From the NCBI RefSeq assembly GCF_900101845.1, contig NZ_FNAM01000014.1, positions 56,751 through 120,750 of the forward strand: a DNA stretch of 64,000 nucleotides, read 5' to 3'. The position numbers and the translations under genes are program-made. The stretch comes from Sporomusa acidovorans (GTDB lineage Bacteria > Bacillota > Negativicutes > Sporomusales > Sporomusaceae). The first letter of the stretch is position 1, and each line of letters opens with the position of its first letter. Below, piece by piece: positions 1-8,589 of the stretch. The notes below the pieces were generated by a model. The model was not told the origin of the DNA. It did no database searches and saw only the letters and a list, made by a program, of their open reading frames with translations.

Positions 1-1
1 G

Positions 2-451
2 CAATTGCGATTATTGCCGCTTTCTGCCAGAACGGAGGATATACCCCCGCTTGTTGAAACTATTGGCAGAAAATATGCGGCTAAGTTGTTAAAAAAAACG
101 TTGCAATTTAGTGCCGGGGCGATGAACATTCTCACGCGCTACCGGTGGCCGGGGAATGTAAGGGAACTGGAAGGTGTTGTTGAACGGCTAATGATTCTAA
201 AAAAAGATACCCTTGTGACTGCCGAAGATGTAAACAAGGTTTTGGATATAAGCAGGCAATGTTTGAATGATGACGTTAGAACGGTACCGAAAGGGACTAT
301 GGAAGAAATAGAGTATGCCATCATTATGCAAGTTTTGAAAGAAACGGGCAGTCATGAACTGACAGCAAAAACTTTGGGTATTAGTACGACAACAATCTGG
401 CGAAAAATAAAATCATTTCAAAATGAAAGACAACATTTCAATTTGCAATAG
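2..451 (+). CDS. Sigma-54-dependent activator, C-terminal part (5' end outside window)
   Basis: The reading frame is open to the left edge, so only the last ~149 residues are seen. The first visible residues (QLRLLPLSARTEDIPPL) match the part of the AAA+ domain just after the DLYYRL segment of NtrC-type activators. The RWPGNVRELEGVVERL motif (codons ~55-70) marks the end of that domain. The tail (ETGSHELTAKTLGISTTTIWRKIKS) is a Fis-type helix-turn-helix for binding upstream activator sites. The N-terminal sensory domain is missing, so the inducer is unknown. A -24/-12 promoter lies 175 bp downstream, before the sugar-acid gene cluster. I infer that this protein activates that promoter, using RpoN and ATP hydrolysis. 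Confidence 0.93.
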   Translation, partial: QLRLLPLSARTEDIPPLVETIGRKYAAKLLKKTLQFSAGAMNILTRYRWPGNVRELEGVVERLMILKKDTLVTAEDVNKVLDISRQCLNDDVRTVPKGTMEEIEYAIIMQVLKETGSHELTAKTLGISTTTIWRKIKSFQNERQHFNLQ

Positions 452-483
452 ATGGATAACCCTCTGTAATATATAGCTGTTTT

Positions 484-520
484 GCCAGGTAATATAGTAT
501 AACTATATACCTGGCTTTCA
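484..520 (+). terminator. Hairpin terminator after the sigma-54 activator gene
   Basis: GCCAGGT and ATATAGT pair with ACTATAT and ACCTGGC. This gives a 14-bp stem with one bulged A and a three-base loop, followed by a T-rich stretch. It separates the activator gene from the sigma-54 promoter. The same near-palindrome could instead serve as an activator binding site, since it lies ~110-140 bp upstream of the -24 element. Confidence 0.6.
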
Positions 521-625
521 TTTTGAAATCAAGACAAAATCGGTGCAACGTTTTCAATAGTATAGATAGTGCCATAATTGCAGATAAATACTGCACTTTT
601 CCCCTGCCCAATTATAATTGGTAAG

Positions 626-643
626 TTGGCATGAAAAATGCAT
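626..643 (+). promoter_or_regulatory. Sigma-54 (-24/-12) promoter
   Basis: TTGGCAT followed by ATGCAT places GG at 628-629 and GC at 640-641 with exactly ten bases between, the invariant spacing of RpoN promoters. The expected transcription start is about 12 bases past the GC, near 653, leaving a ~24-nt leader before the start codon at 677. The partial activator just upstream fits this promoter class. Confidence 0.8.
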
Positions 644-676
644 TAGGTAGCTACTAGAAATGAGGATGGATAGAAG

Positions 677-1921
677 ATGGAGCAGTTGGCAATCATTGCA
701 GATAACCTTACGGGTGCGAGTGACGCGGGAGTTCAGTTTCGAAAGTTTGGTTATAGTACGCAAGTAATGCTTGATTATGAGTTAGTAAGTCCTTGTACCG
801 GAATTGACGTGTTATCGGTTAATACCGATTCGCGTAAGGTGCCGCCTGATGTTGCTTATGAGCGCGTATACCGGGTTGCGGAAGAATTAACCGAGTTGGG
901 TTTTAAACGCTTCTACAAAAAAATTGACTCCACGTTGCGTGGTAATATTGCCGAAGAGGTAAAAGCGATGATGCAGTCCCTGGCGTTGCCGTTTGCCATT
1001 GTCGTCCCTTCCTATCCAGCACATGGCAGAATTGTAGAAAATGGCTATTTGCAGATTGTCCAGGCTTGGGGTGACAGCAGTAGCCCGTTGCCTGTCTGCT
1101 ATGTTCCCTCGATTATAAAAACCGCTCCGGAAATTCCGGTTGCGGTTTTAACACTGGCCGATGTACGGCAGGGTGAAAAAGAACTCACGCAAAAGTTTAC
1201 CGAATTGTATGAAGCAGGGATTAGTTTAATTGCTGTTGACGCGATAGCGGATGAAGATTTGCGGATGATTGCCATTGCCATGGAGAGGCTTACCGTTCCC
1301 TGCCTTGCTGTTGGCTCTGCCGGTTTAGCAGGCAATTTACCGATTGCCTGGAAGGTGGTAGCCCAAGAACATTTGAATTTGCGGCAAGGAACGATGGTAG
1401 TAGCGGGAACCCTTATTCACGTTACGGCCGAGCAAATTATCAGTACCTTAGATTATCCCAATACCGAATTAATTGAAATTCAGACCGAAGACATTTATGA
1501 TGGCAGAGACAATGAAGAATTTCAACGAGTAAAAAGCAAAATTGAAACAGCGTTATCAGCAGGCAGAATTCCGGTTGTAGTTACCGATACATTGTTAAAA
1601 AATCGCAATGAAGCCGGTGCGCTAAGTTTATCTGTGCAAGTACAAAAATACGGACAACTGGTAACTAATTTTTTGGGGAAAATTACAAAAGATATCATCG
1701 AGAAGCAGGGGCTGCGTAATCTTGTGATTTCCGGAGGGAGTACAACAACAAGCATTTGTCATACCTTGGGAATAACCGCCATCGACCTTGAGCGGGAATT
1801 GCTTCCCGGTATACCGGTAGGCAAGATGATTGGCAGCAATTGTGACGGTGTGCATCTGGTTACTAAAGCTGGCGGGTTTGGTAAGCGAAACTCACTCCGC
1901 AAGGTGTTGGAGTTGTTATAA
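677..1921 (+). CDS. Four-carbon acid sugar kinase family protein (DUF1537)
   Basis: A 414-residue protein with both halves of the DUF1537/OtnK fold. The N-terminal sugar-binding part has IADNLTGASDAG (residues ~7-18) and KKIDSTLRGN, and the C-terminal nucleotide-binding part has VISGGSTTTSI and GSNCDGVHLVTKAGGFG. Known members phosphorylate four-carbon acid sugars such as threonate or erythronate with ATP. The usual partners (PdxA2, OtnC or OtnI) are absent. The neighbours are a dehydratase and PanB, so the true substrate may be another hydroxy acid. The start has a purine-rich binding site (GAGGATGGATAGAAG) and lies just behind the sigma-54 promoter. The cytosolic kinase role is from the family; the substrate is not determined. 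Confidence 0.9.
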   Translation: MEQLAIIADNLTGASDAGVQFRKFGYSTQVMLDYELVSPCTGIDVLSVNTDSRKVPPDVAYERVYRVAEELTELGFKRFYKKIDSTLRGNIAEEVKAMMQSLALPFAIVVPSYPAHGRIVENGYLQIVQAWGDSSSPLPVCYVPSIIKTAPEIPVAVLTLADVRQGEKELTQKFTELYEAGISLIAVDAIADEDLRMIAIAMERLTVPCLAVGSAGLAGNLPIAWKVVAQEHLNLRQGTMVVAGTLIHVTAEQIISTLDYPNTELIEIQTEDIYDGRDNEEFQRVKSKIETALSAGRIPVVVTDTLLKNRNEAGALSLSVQVQKYGQLVTNFLGKITKDIIEKQGLRNLVISGGSTTTSICHTLGITAIDLERELLPGIPVGKMIGSNCDGVHLVTKAGGFGKRNSLRKVLELL

Positions 1922-1939
1922 TAAGGAGGTTTGATGTAT

Positions 1940-3670
1940 ATGAGTTGTGGTTGCAGTCGCAGTCAAAGCTTACGAAAAGTAAATTATCAGGGAGACGGCC
2001 TGCGGGTCGGAACGCAGTGGGATGAACCGGATCTGGATAAACTTCAGATCTTGATTGATACCGTACACGGAGACAGCCATCCTGGCAGCAGCCATTTAGG
2101 CACTCTGGCTGACGAAGCAAAAATTGGCGTTTATGAATCACAGGGAAAACCTGCTAGTTATACAGTTACCGATATTTGTGACGGTATTGCCATGGCCCAT
2201 GATGGGATGAATTACTCTTTGGCCAGCCGGGAAATTATGTCCTTTATGTTTGAAATCCACGCAATGGCGTCACCTTATGATGGCAGCATTTTTATGGCTT
2301 CTTGTGATAAATCGGTGCCGGCGCAGTTAATGGCTATGATGCGGCTGGATATGGCTACCATCCATGTTCCCGGCGGCTCAATGCTCAGCGGTCCGAACTA
2401 TATGTCCTCCGAAATTCTTTACGGAGCAGGCGACAAATACATTAAGGGTGAGCTGACGGAAAAGGAACTGATGTACTATTCCCGTAACTGCTGCCCCAGT
2501 GCAGGTGCCTGTCAGTTTATCGGTACGGCAAGCACCATGCAGTGCATGTCAGAAGCGCTGGGCATGGCATTGCCAGGTAATGCGCTGGCACCGGCATACA
2601 CCAGCTTTTTGACCCGCTATGCCCGCAGAGCCGGCCGGCAAGTTATGCAAAACGTCAAAAATTCCGTAATTCCCCGCAAATTTATCAGCAAAAAGAACTT
2701 TAGGAATGCCTTAATTATTCACGCTGCACTTGGCGGTTCCACCAATGCCCTTTTACATTTGCCGGCTATTGCCCGTGAAGTGGGGATCACGATTGAACAG
2801 CAGGAATTTGATGCGATTAACCGTGAGGTTCCGGTTCTTGTCAGCCTAAAAACCGGCGGACAATGGCCAACAGACCTGTTCTGGTATGCAGGCGGAGTAC
2901 CGGCATTAATGCGCGAACTCAAAGACATACTCTGTCTTGACGCCATAACCGTTACCGGCAAGACAGTTGGCGAGAACCTGGACGACCTGGAAGCAGCCGG
3001 TTGGTTTGATGAAGTCAACAGTTATTTAACCAACTATAAAGTTCAGGCCGCCGATATTGTAAAAACCCGTAAAAATCCTGTAAAACCCCAGGGAAATATT
3101 AAAATCCTGAAAGGCAATCTTGCACCGGAAGGCGCTGTCATCAAGTTATCCGGTGTCGATGAAGCTATTCACAATTTCACCGGTACAGCCCGGGTATTTG
3201 ATTCTGAGGAAGCAGCCGTAGCTGAATTGCTTGCCGGTAAGATCGGTCCGAAAACTGCTGTCTTTATCCGCTTTGAAGGCCCTAAGGGTTCCGGCATGCC
3301 GGAAATGCTGCGGACAACAGAAGCCCTGTGGAATATGCCGGAGTTATCCAGTAGTGTCGCATTATTTACTGACGGTCGTTTTTCCGGTGCTACCCGCGGC
3401 CCGGCTGTAGGCCATATTGCACCGGAAGCCGTAGAAGGCGGTCCGATTGCCTATTTGGAAGACGGCGACATCATCAAGATGGATGTTGCTGCCCGCAAGC
3501 TGGATATAGTCGGCATTAACGGTAAACAGGCTACGCCGGAAGAAGTGGCCGCCGTGCTGGCAGAACGCAAAAAGACTAAAGTATTCCCAGTGAAAGAAGC
3601 GACACCGTTACTGAGAATGTATAAGAAACTGGCACGTACCTGCACACAAGGCGCCGGCTTGGATATTTAG
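1940..3670 (+). CDS. IlvD/Edd family dehydratase
   Basis: Fe-S dehydratase of the dihydroxy-acid/phosphogluconate dehydratase family, 576 residues from the chosen ATG. Visible hallmarks are TDICDG (Cys80), ASCDKSVPA (Cys122) and CPSAGAC (Cys191), which are the cluster-ligand region, then HAALGGSTNALLHLPAI and the C-terminal TDGRFSGATRGPAVGHIAPEA. The HLGTLADEAKIGVYESQGKP region resembles sugar-acid dehydratases more than biosynthetic IlvD. ATG 1940 is ten bases after AGGAGG; ATG 1934 and TTG 1931 are also in frame but sit too close to it. The gene begins 19 bases after the kinase gene. It removes water from a 2,3-dihydroxy acid to give a 2-keto acid; which acid is unknown. Confidence 0.88.
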   Translation: MSCGCSRSQSLRKVNYQGDGLRVGTQWDEPDLDKLQILIDTVHGDSHPGSSHLGTLADEAKIGVYESQGKPASYTVTDICDGIAMAHDGMNYSLASREIMSFMFEIHAMASPYDGSIFMASCDKSVPAQLMAMMRLDMATIHVPGGSMLSGPNYMSSEILYGAGDKYIKGELTEKELMYYSRNCCPSAGACQFIGTASTMQCMSEALGMALPGNALAPAYTSFLTRYARRAGRQVMQNVKNSVIPRKFISKKNFRNALIIHAALGGSTNALLHLPAIAREVGITIEQQEFDAINREVPVLVSLKTGGQWPTDLFWYAGGVPALMRELKDILCLDAITVTGKTVGENLDDLEAAGWFDEVNSYLTNYKVQAADIVKTRKNPVKPQGNIKILKGNLAPEGAVIKLSGVDEAIHNFTGTARVFDSEEAAVAELLAGKIGPKTAVFIRFEGPKGSGMPEMLRTTEALWNMPELSSSVALFTDGRFSGATRGPAVGHIAPEAVEGGPIAYLEDGDIIKMDVAARKLDIVGINGKQATPEEVAAVLAERKKTKVFPVKEATPLLRMYKKLARTCTQGAGLDI

Positions 3671-3717
3671 GCTGATAATACTATATAGTATAAAATTATA
3701 AAAAAGGTGGTACTATT

Positions 3718-4569
3718 ATGGCTAAGAAGACAATTAATGATTTTAGACAAATGGTCGAAAAAGGGGAAAAAATCGTCTATTTGACAGCATACGACTATCT
3801 GACTGCCAAGATGCAGGAAAAAGCCGGCGTGGATATGATTTTGGTCGGCGATTCTCTTGGCATGGTAAGCTTAGGGTACGATACTACCTTCCCGGTAACT
3901 ATGGATGACATGGTCCGCCATTGTCAGGCCGTACGCCGCGGCGCACCGAATACTTTCATTGTTGGTGATATGCCTTATCTTTCTTATCAGACTTCGAACG
4001 AACAGGCTATCGCCAATGCCGGCCGTATGGTAAAAGAAGCCGGCGTTGACTGCATTAAACTGGAAGGCGGCGGCCCGATGATTGCCGAACGCATTACCGC
4101 TATCCAACAGTCCGGTATCCTGGTTATGGGTCATATCGGCTTAACACCGCAGTTTATGGGCCAAATCGGTGGTTACCGGGCTCAAGGACGCAGTGCCAAT
4201 GCCGCCATGAAGCTGGTAAGAGAAGCTAAAGCTGTCGAAGCAGCAGGCGCATTCAGCATTCTGGTCGAAGGCGTACCGGCTGCCGTCGGTAAAGCCATCA
4301 CCGAGAGAGCGGGGATTCCGATTCTGGGTATTGGCGCCGGTTCTTATACTCATGGACAACTGCTTATCTATGCGGATATGGTTGGCATGTATGACAATTT
4401 TACACCGAAATTCGTTAAGAAATATGCGAATGTCGGCGAAGTCCTGACAAATGCCTTTAAAGAATATACGGAAGAAGTCAGAAAGGGTCAATTCCCTAAC
4501 GATGATGAACATACCTACAAAATGAGCGAAGCAGAGGTAAAAGAATTTTTAGCTGAACTGGATAGATAG
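3718..4569 (+). CDS. panB: 3-methyl-2-oxobutanoate hydroxymethyltransferase (PanB)
   Basis: Full-length PanB (283 residues). It normally joins a hydroxymethyl group from methylene-tetrahydrofolate to 2-ketoisovalerate, giving ketopantoate for CoA synthesis. Catalytic and metal residues are in place: Asp45 (VGDSLGMV), Asp84 (VGDMPYLSY), Glu116 (IKLEGG) and Glu184 (LVEGVPAAV). panC and panD are not nearby. Instead the gene is the third member of a sigma-54-controlled cluster with a DUF1537 kinase and an IlvD-type dehydratase. IlvD-type chemistry could supply 2-ketoisovalerate, or PanB could run backwards as a retro-aldolase and release a one-carbon unit. Two terminators follow. Confidence 0.93.
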   Translation: MAKKTINDFRQMVEKGEKIVYLTAYDYLTAKMQEKAGVDMILVGDSLGMVSLGYDTTFPVTMDDMVRHCQAVRRGAPNTFIVGDMPYLSYQTSNEQAIANAGRMVKEAGVDCIKLEGGGPMIAERITAIQQSGILVMGHIGLTPQFMGQIGGYRAQGRSANAAMKLVREAKAVEAAGAFSILVEGVPAAVGKAITERAGIPILGIGAGSYTHGQLLIYADMVGMYDNFTPKFVKKYANVGEVLTNAFKEYTEEVRKGQFPNDDEHTYKMSEAEVKEFLAELDR

Positions 4570-4583
4570 AATTGTTTTGCGAG

Positions 4584-4618
4584 CTGGACCATACTGCTTG
4601 GCGGTATGGTCTGCTTTT
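4584..4618 (+). terminator. Terminator after panB
   Basis: GACCATAC (4587-4594) pairs with GTATGGTC (4604-4611) around a nine-base loop, followed by TGCTTTT. It closes the kinase-dehydratase-panB unit. Confidence 0.7.
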
Positions 4619-4649
4619 AATGAAAAAAGCAGTTGGATCAGATAACAGC

Positions 4650-4684
4650 AAAAGGGCTGCGAGGGAAACCTCTCAGCTTTTTTG
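4650..4684. terminator. Second hairpin terminator, possibly bidirectional
   Basis: GCTGCGAGG and CCTCTCAGC form a nine-pair stem with one mismatch around a GAAA loop. It is flanked by AAAA on the left and TTTTTT on the right, so it could stop transcription from either side. Confidence 0.65.
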
Positions 4685-4761
4685 CTATATGATATCCAAT
4701 TTGGTAAATGGCATCCATACATGGGATATCATTATATTGGAAACTATTATAGTATTGGTAT

Positions 4762-4857
4762 GATCCTTTCGTTTATGGCGCTGATGTTTCTCAAGAACAG
4801 GAAGTTAAAGAATTTGCGCAACAGGTGCATAATAAATATGGTACAATTAATATTTAG
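4762..4857 (+). pseudogene. Remnant of a short-chain dehydrogenase (SDR) gene
   Basis: In one frame, about 26 codons from 4771 read VYGADVSQEQEVKEFAQQVH followed by NKYGTINI. This resembles the segment of classical SDR proteins (ADVS...V..F...V...YG.IDILVNNAG) just before the NNAG motif. A stop codon follows immediately; one missing T would restore a Leu at that point. No start codon, Gly-rich nucleotide-binding motif or catalytic Tyr-Lys is found around it. It looks like a decayed internal piece of a deleted gene. The identification rests on this short stretch alone. Confidence 0.45.
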
Positions 4858-5010
4858 AGGTGGTAGGACATCAAAAAAGTTCTTATAAAAGTCAAAAAAT
4901 TCCGAAGGACTATCTGGTTATATGTATAAATAATCAGAACATACTGGGTATTGGGTATACTTTCAAAATTTTCTCCGGAAGGGTATAGATTTAGCGAGGT
5001 GACTAATATT

Positions 5011-5799
5011 TTGAATATCATTGTTTGTATTAAGCAAGTTCCGGGAACATCCGAAGTAGAAGTAGATCAGGAGACAGGGGTTTTAAAAAGAGAAGGCATT
5101 GATTCGAAAATGAACCCTTATGATCTGTTTGCTATCGAAACGGCGGTAAAGATAAAAGAGGAAAACGGGGCTAAAGTCAGCGTTGTCAGCATGGGACCGC
5201 CTCAGGCCGCCGAGATTATTCGGGAAGCTTATATGATGGGAGTAGATGAAGGGGCGCTTATTTCCGACAGAGTGTTTGCCGGCGCTGATGTACTGGCAAC
5301 ATCCTACACCATTTCCCAGGGAATAAAAAAACTTGGCGATTATGACCTTTTGATTTGCGGCAAACAAACCACAGACGGCGATACGGCCCAGGTAGGTCCC
5401 GAATTGGCGGAATTCCTCGGCATACCCCATATTGCCAATGTTAAACAGATTGTGGAAGTGAAAGAACATTCCATTATCGTGGACATGGATATGCCGCATG
5501 CCGTGCAAACGGTAGAGGTCAGCTATCCTTGTCTTATTACGGTCGAAAAAGATATCAATCAGCCCAGGCTGCCTTCGTTTAAACGGAAACTATCGACTAA
5601 GGACAAACAAATACCCATGTACGGGTTAAAAGACTTTGCGGACCAGGATGAAAAGAATTATGGGATTAACGGTTCACCGACCCGTGTACTTCGAATATTC
5701 TCCCCCGAAGCCAACCATGACCGCGAAATGTGGAAAGATAAACCGGGTGTGTTGGTTGACCGGTTGGCTGGTAAGTTAAAAGAATTAAAGTATGTGTAA
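5011..5799 (+). CDS. etfB: Electron transfer flavoprotein, beta subunit
   Basis: EtfB of 262 residues. The TTG at 5011 is chosen because it has GAGGTGA eight bases upstream and gives the usual N-terminus MNIIVCIKQVPGTSEVEVD; an upstream TTG at 4951 would add 20 unrelated residues. The segment CGKQTTDGDTAQVGPELAEF is typical of the nucleotide/FAD-binding loop in EtfB, and MNPYDLFAIETAVKIKE is conserved in the family. It pairs with the EtfA encoded 14 bases downstream and, by context, passes electrons between NADH, ferredoxin and the flavin dehydrogenase encoded after it. The order etfB-etfA-dehydrogenase matches lctBCD of acetogens. Confidence 0.93.
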   Translation: MNIIVCIKQVPGTSEVEVDQETGVLKREGIDSKMNPYDLFAIETAVKIKEENGAKVSVVSMGPPQAAEIIREAYMMGVDEGALISDRVFAGADVLATSYTISQGIKKLGDYDLLICGKQTTDGDTAQVGPELAEFLGIPHIANVKQIVEVKEHSIIVDMDMPHAVQTVEVSYPCLITVEKDINQPRLPSFKRKLSTKDKQIPMYGLKDFADQDEKNYGINGSPTRVLRIFSPEANHDREMWKDKPGVLVDRLAGKLKELKYV

Positions 5800-5813
5800 A
5801 GGGGGAAACGACA

Positions 5814-6995
5814 TTGGCGAAGATAGTTATTGATCAAGAAAAAGTAACAGAGCCTGAAGAACTGATTAAACTTTGTCCTTTTGGGGCAATTGAATGGGAT
5901 AATCATTATTTGAGCATTAATGCTGCCTGCAAGATGTGCAAGCTGTGTGTAAAAAAGGGACCGGCAGGGGTATTTTCCTTAATTGAGGACGAAGTCGTTG
6001 CTGTCGATAAGAGTGAATGGCAAGGCATTGTAGTGTATGTAGACCATCTGGACGGCGATATTCATCCGGTAACTTTGGAGCTTGTCGGTAAAGCAAAAGA
6101 ACTGGCCGGAAAAATCGGTCATCCGGTGTATTGCCTGTTTATGGGGCATAACATAACAGGCAAAGCCGAGGCTTTGCTGCACTATGGCGTTGATGAAGTG
6201 TTTGTCTACGATGATGAAGAACTGAAATATTTCCGTATCGAGCCCTATACGGCAGTTTTCGAAGACTTTATTCATCAGGTTAAGCCATCCATCGTATTAG
6301 TGGGCGGAACGACAGTCGGCAGATCCTTGGCGCCGAGAACGGCAGCCAGATTCCATACCGGTTTGACGGCGGACTGCACTGTGCTGGATGTAGAGGAAAA
6401 TACGGATTTGGCACAAATCAGACCGGCTTTCGGCGGTAACATTATGGCGCATATCTTTACGCCCAATACCCGCCCCCAGTTTGCAACCGTCCGCTATAAA
6501 GTGTTCTCGCAAGCTCAAAAAACGAACAACCCGACCGGGAAAGTCACCCACTGTGCAATCGCCAAGGACAAGTTGGCATCTAAGATTAAGGTACTGCAGG
6601 TTAAAGCCAAAGAAAAAGTTAAAAGTATAGAAGACGCCGAGGTACTCGTGGTTGCCGGCGGCGGTATTAAAAGCGCCAAAGATATGGAGATGCTGCAAGT
6701 GCTGGCAGACAAGCTTGGCGGCATGGTTGCTGCCACCAGACCGCTGATTGAAGCAGGCTTTGCTGATCCCAGACAGCAAATCGGTCTAAGCGGCAGAACC
6801 GTAAAACCCAATTTGATTATTACCTGCGGTGTCTCCGGATCGGTCCAGTTTGTGGCCGGCATGGATAAGTCCGACAACATTATTGCCATTAATACCGATG
6901 AGAATGCGGCCATCTTTAATGTAGCTCATTATGGGATAGTTGGCGATCTATACGAGATTGTACCAGACTTAATTGAGCGCTTAAACCAGGGCTAG
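5814..6995 (+). CDS. etfA: Electron transfer flavoprotein, alpha subunit, with N-terminal Fe-S domain
   Basis: EtfA of 393 residues, about 70 longer than simple EtfA. The extra N-terminus is ferredoxin-like, with Cys21 (LCPFGAI) and Cys39, Cys42, Cys45 (CKMCKLC), enough for one [4Fe-4S] cluster. The second cluster's cysteines of a full 2[4Fe-4S] ferredoxin are lost. The C-terminal FAD domain is intact (VVAGGGIKSAKD, GLSGRTVKPNLIITCGVSG, INTDENAAIFNVAHYGIVGD). It starts with TTG behind GGGGGAA. An added Fe-S domain on EtfA is characteristic of Etf partners of lactate dehydrogenase in anaerobes, where NADH, ferredoxin and a 2-hydroxy acid are coupled by electron bifurcation or confurcation. Confidence 0.93.
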   Translation: MAKIVIDQEKVTEPEELIKLCPFGAIEWDNHYLSINAACKMCKLCVKKGPAGVFSLIEDEVVAVDKSEWQGIVVYVDHLDGDIHPVTLELVGKAKELAGKIGHPVYCLFMGHNITGKAEALLHYGVDEVFVYDDEELKYFRIEPYTAVFEDFIHQVKPSIVLVGGTTVGRSLAPRTAARFHTGLTADCTVLDVEENTDLAQIRPAFGGNIMAHIFTPNTRPQFATVRYKVFSQAQKTNNPTGKVTHCAIAKDKLASKIKVLQVKAKEKVKSIEDAEVLVVAGGGIKSAKDMEMLQVLADKLGGMVAATRPLIEAGFADPRQQIGLSGRTVKPNLIITCGVSGSVQFVAGMDKSDNIIAINTDENAAIFNVAHYGIVGDLYEIVPDLIERLNQG

Positions 6996-7049
6996 AATCC
7001 AAGTAAGAGAGCTTCATTATCCAAATTAGTTGCGTTAGAGGTGATGAAT

Positions 7050-8444
7050 ATGAATTATAAAAAAGTTGATGACAAGGATATAGCTTTTCTTGTATCTGTT
7101 TGCGGCAAGGATCGCATTTTCGCCGGCCAAGAAATTCATGAAAGTTATGGTCGTGATGAGTTAGTCAATAAGCATTTGTTTCCCGAGGTAGTTGCAGAAG
7201 TTGACCGTACGGAAGAAGTCTCCCAGATTATGAAATATGCCTATGAGCACAATATACCGGTAATTCCCCGCGGCCAGGGAACAGGTCTGGCGGGTGGTTC
7301 GGTAGCTCTTGACGGCGGAATTATGGTCAGTACTGTCCGCATGAATAAAATATTGGAGCTTGATGAAGAAAACCTGACCCTTACAGTGGAACCCGGCGTA
7401 CTGCTTTTGGATATTGTAAAATTCGTTCAAAAGAACGACTTGTTTTATCCGCCCGATCCCGGTGAAAAGAGTGCTACCATCGGTGGCAATATCAGCACCA
7501 ATGCCGGTGGCATGAGGGCCGTAAAATATGGCGTTACCCGGGACTATATCCGCGGCTTGGAAGTCGTATTGGCTGATGGCCAAATTATGACAATGGGTGG
7601 CAAAACGGTGAAAAACAGTTCAGGCTATTGTCTTAAGGATATGATTGTCGGTTCGGAGGGAACGCTTGGGATTGTAACGAAAGCAATTTTAAAATTGTTA
7701 CCGTTACCGAAAAAAAACTTAAGTCTGCTGGTTCCTTTCCCGAATCTGGCGCAAGCCATCGAAACTGTACCGAAGATTATTAAGTCCAAATCCATTCCGA
7801 CCGCCATTGAGTTTATGGAAAAAGAAATTATCCTGCAATCGGAAGAGTTTTTAGGCAAGCAGTTTCCCGACAGTTCGGCGAATGCTTATTTACTGCTTAC
7901 TTTTGACGGCAACACGAAGGAAGAGTTGGAAGAAGCCTACGAGAAAGTTGCCCATATTTGTCTGGACGCGGGTGCAATTGACGCGCTGATTTCCAATACG
8001 CAGGAACGCCAGGAAGCAATCTGGTCGGCACGCGGCGCATTCTTGGAGGCAATAAAGGCATCTACCACAGAACTTGATGAATGTGATGTGGTTGTACCTA
8101 GAAATAAAGTTGCCGATTTTGTTAAATATACCGATGAGCTTCAGTCAAAATTCGATATTAAGATTAAAGGGTTTGGCCACGCCGGCGACGGCAATTTGCA
8201 CGTTTACGTGTTGCGGGATCAGCTTGGCGAAAAAGAATGGCAGGAGAAATTAGCCCGCGCTATGGATGCCATGTATGCCAAAGCCAAAGAATTTGGCGGC
8301 GAAGTTTCCGGTGAACATGGAATTGGTATTGCCAAGAAACCATATTTGGAGGCAACCAAAGGCAGTGAATATATGGCGTTGCTTAAACGGGTGAAATTAG
8401 CGTTTGATCCGAAAAATATATTGAATCCCGGCAAAGTCTGCTAA
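7050..8444 (+). CDS. FAD-linked 2-hydroxyacid dehydrogenase (GlcD/D-lactate dehydrogenase family)
   Basis: A 464-residue flavoprotein. The PCMH-type FAD domain has [39 protein letters not shown] and [13 protein letters not shown]. The C-terminal domain has [14 protein letters not shown] and [10 protein letters not shown], the His-rich active-site region of glycolate and lactate oxidases. ATG 7050 is preceded by GAGGTG at six bases; ATG 7044 and GTG 7041 overlap that site. It lies 54 bases after etfA, so it is probably the dehydrogenase of an Ldh/EtfAB complex oxidising lactate, glycolate or a related 2-hydroxy acid in the cytosol. The substrate is not readable from sequence. A strong terminator follows. 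Confidence 0.92.
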   Translation: MNYKKVDDKDIAFLVSVCGKDRIFAGQEIHESYGRDELVNKHLFPEVVAEVDRTEEVSQIMKYAYEHNIPVIPRGQGTGLAGGSVALDGGIMVSTVRMNKILELDEENLTLTVEPGVLLLDIVKFVQKNDLFYPPDPGEKSATIGGNISTNAGGMRAVKYGVTRDYIRGLEVVLADGQIMTMGGKTVKNSSGYCLKDMIVGSEGTLGIVTKAILKLLPLPKKNLSLLVPFPNLAQAIETVPKIIKSKSIPTAIEFMEKEIILQSEEFLGKQFPDSSANAYLLLTFDGNTKEELEEAYEKVAHICLDAGAIDALISNTQERQEAIWSARGAFLEAIKASTTELDECDVVVPRNKVADFVKYTDELQSKFDIKIKGFGHAGDGNLHVYVLRDQLGEKEWQEKLARAMDAMYAKAKEFGGEVSGEHGIGIAKKPYLEATKGSEYMALLKRVKLAFDPKNILNPGKVC

Positions 8445-8485
8445 TTATCTCATTATATAAAGTACAGGCCTTAGGTATATAGTAT

Positions 8486-8537
8486 AAGGAGCGGTCTCAA
8501 ACAGGTATTTACCTGAAGAGGCAGCTCCTTAGTTTTA
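8486..8537. terminator. Terminator between converging genes
   Basis: AAGGAGC (8486-8492) pairs with GCTCCTT (8524-8530), with an inner CAGGT/ACCTG stem, followed by AGTTTTA. It ends the etfBA-dehydrogenase unit and may also serve the minus-strand gene that stops at 8590. Confidence 0.65.
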
Positions 8538-8589
8538 TCTTACAGTCAAGTCACTTAAAAAAATAGGGGAAGTTTTGTGGCAGCATTTC

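Noticed and set aside
4572..4888. Two short overlapping frames (63 and 68 codons) after panB
   Set aside because: They run across two clear terminators, have no ribosome binding site, and the only protein-like signal in the region is in another frame (SDR remnant).
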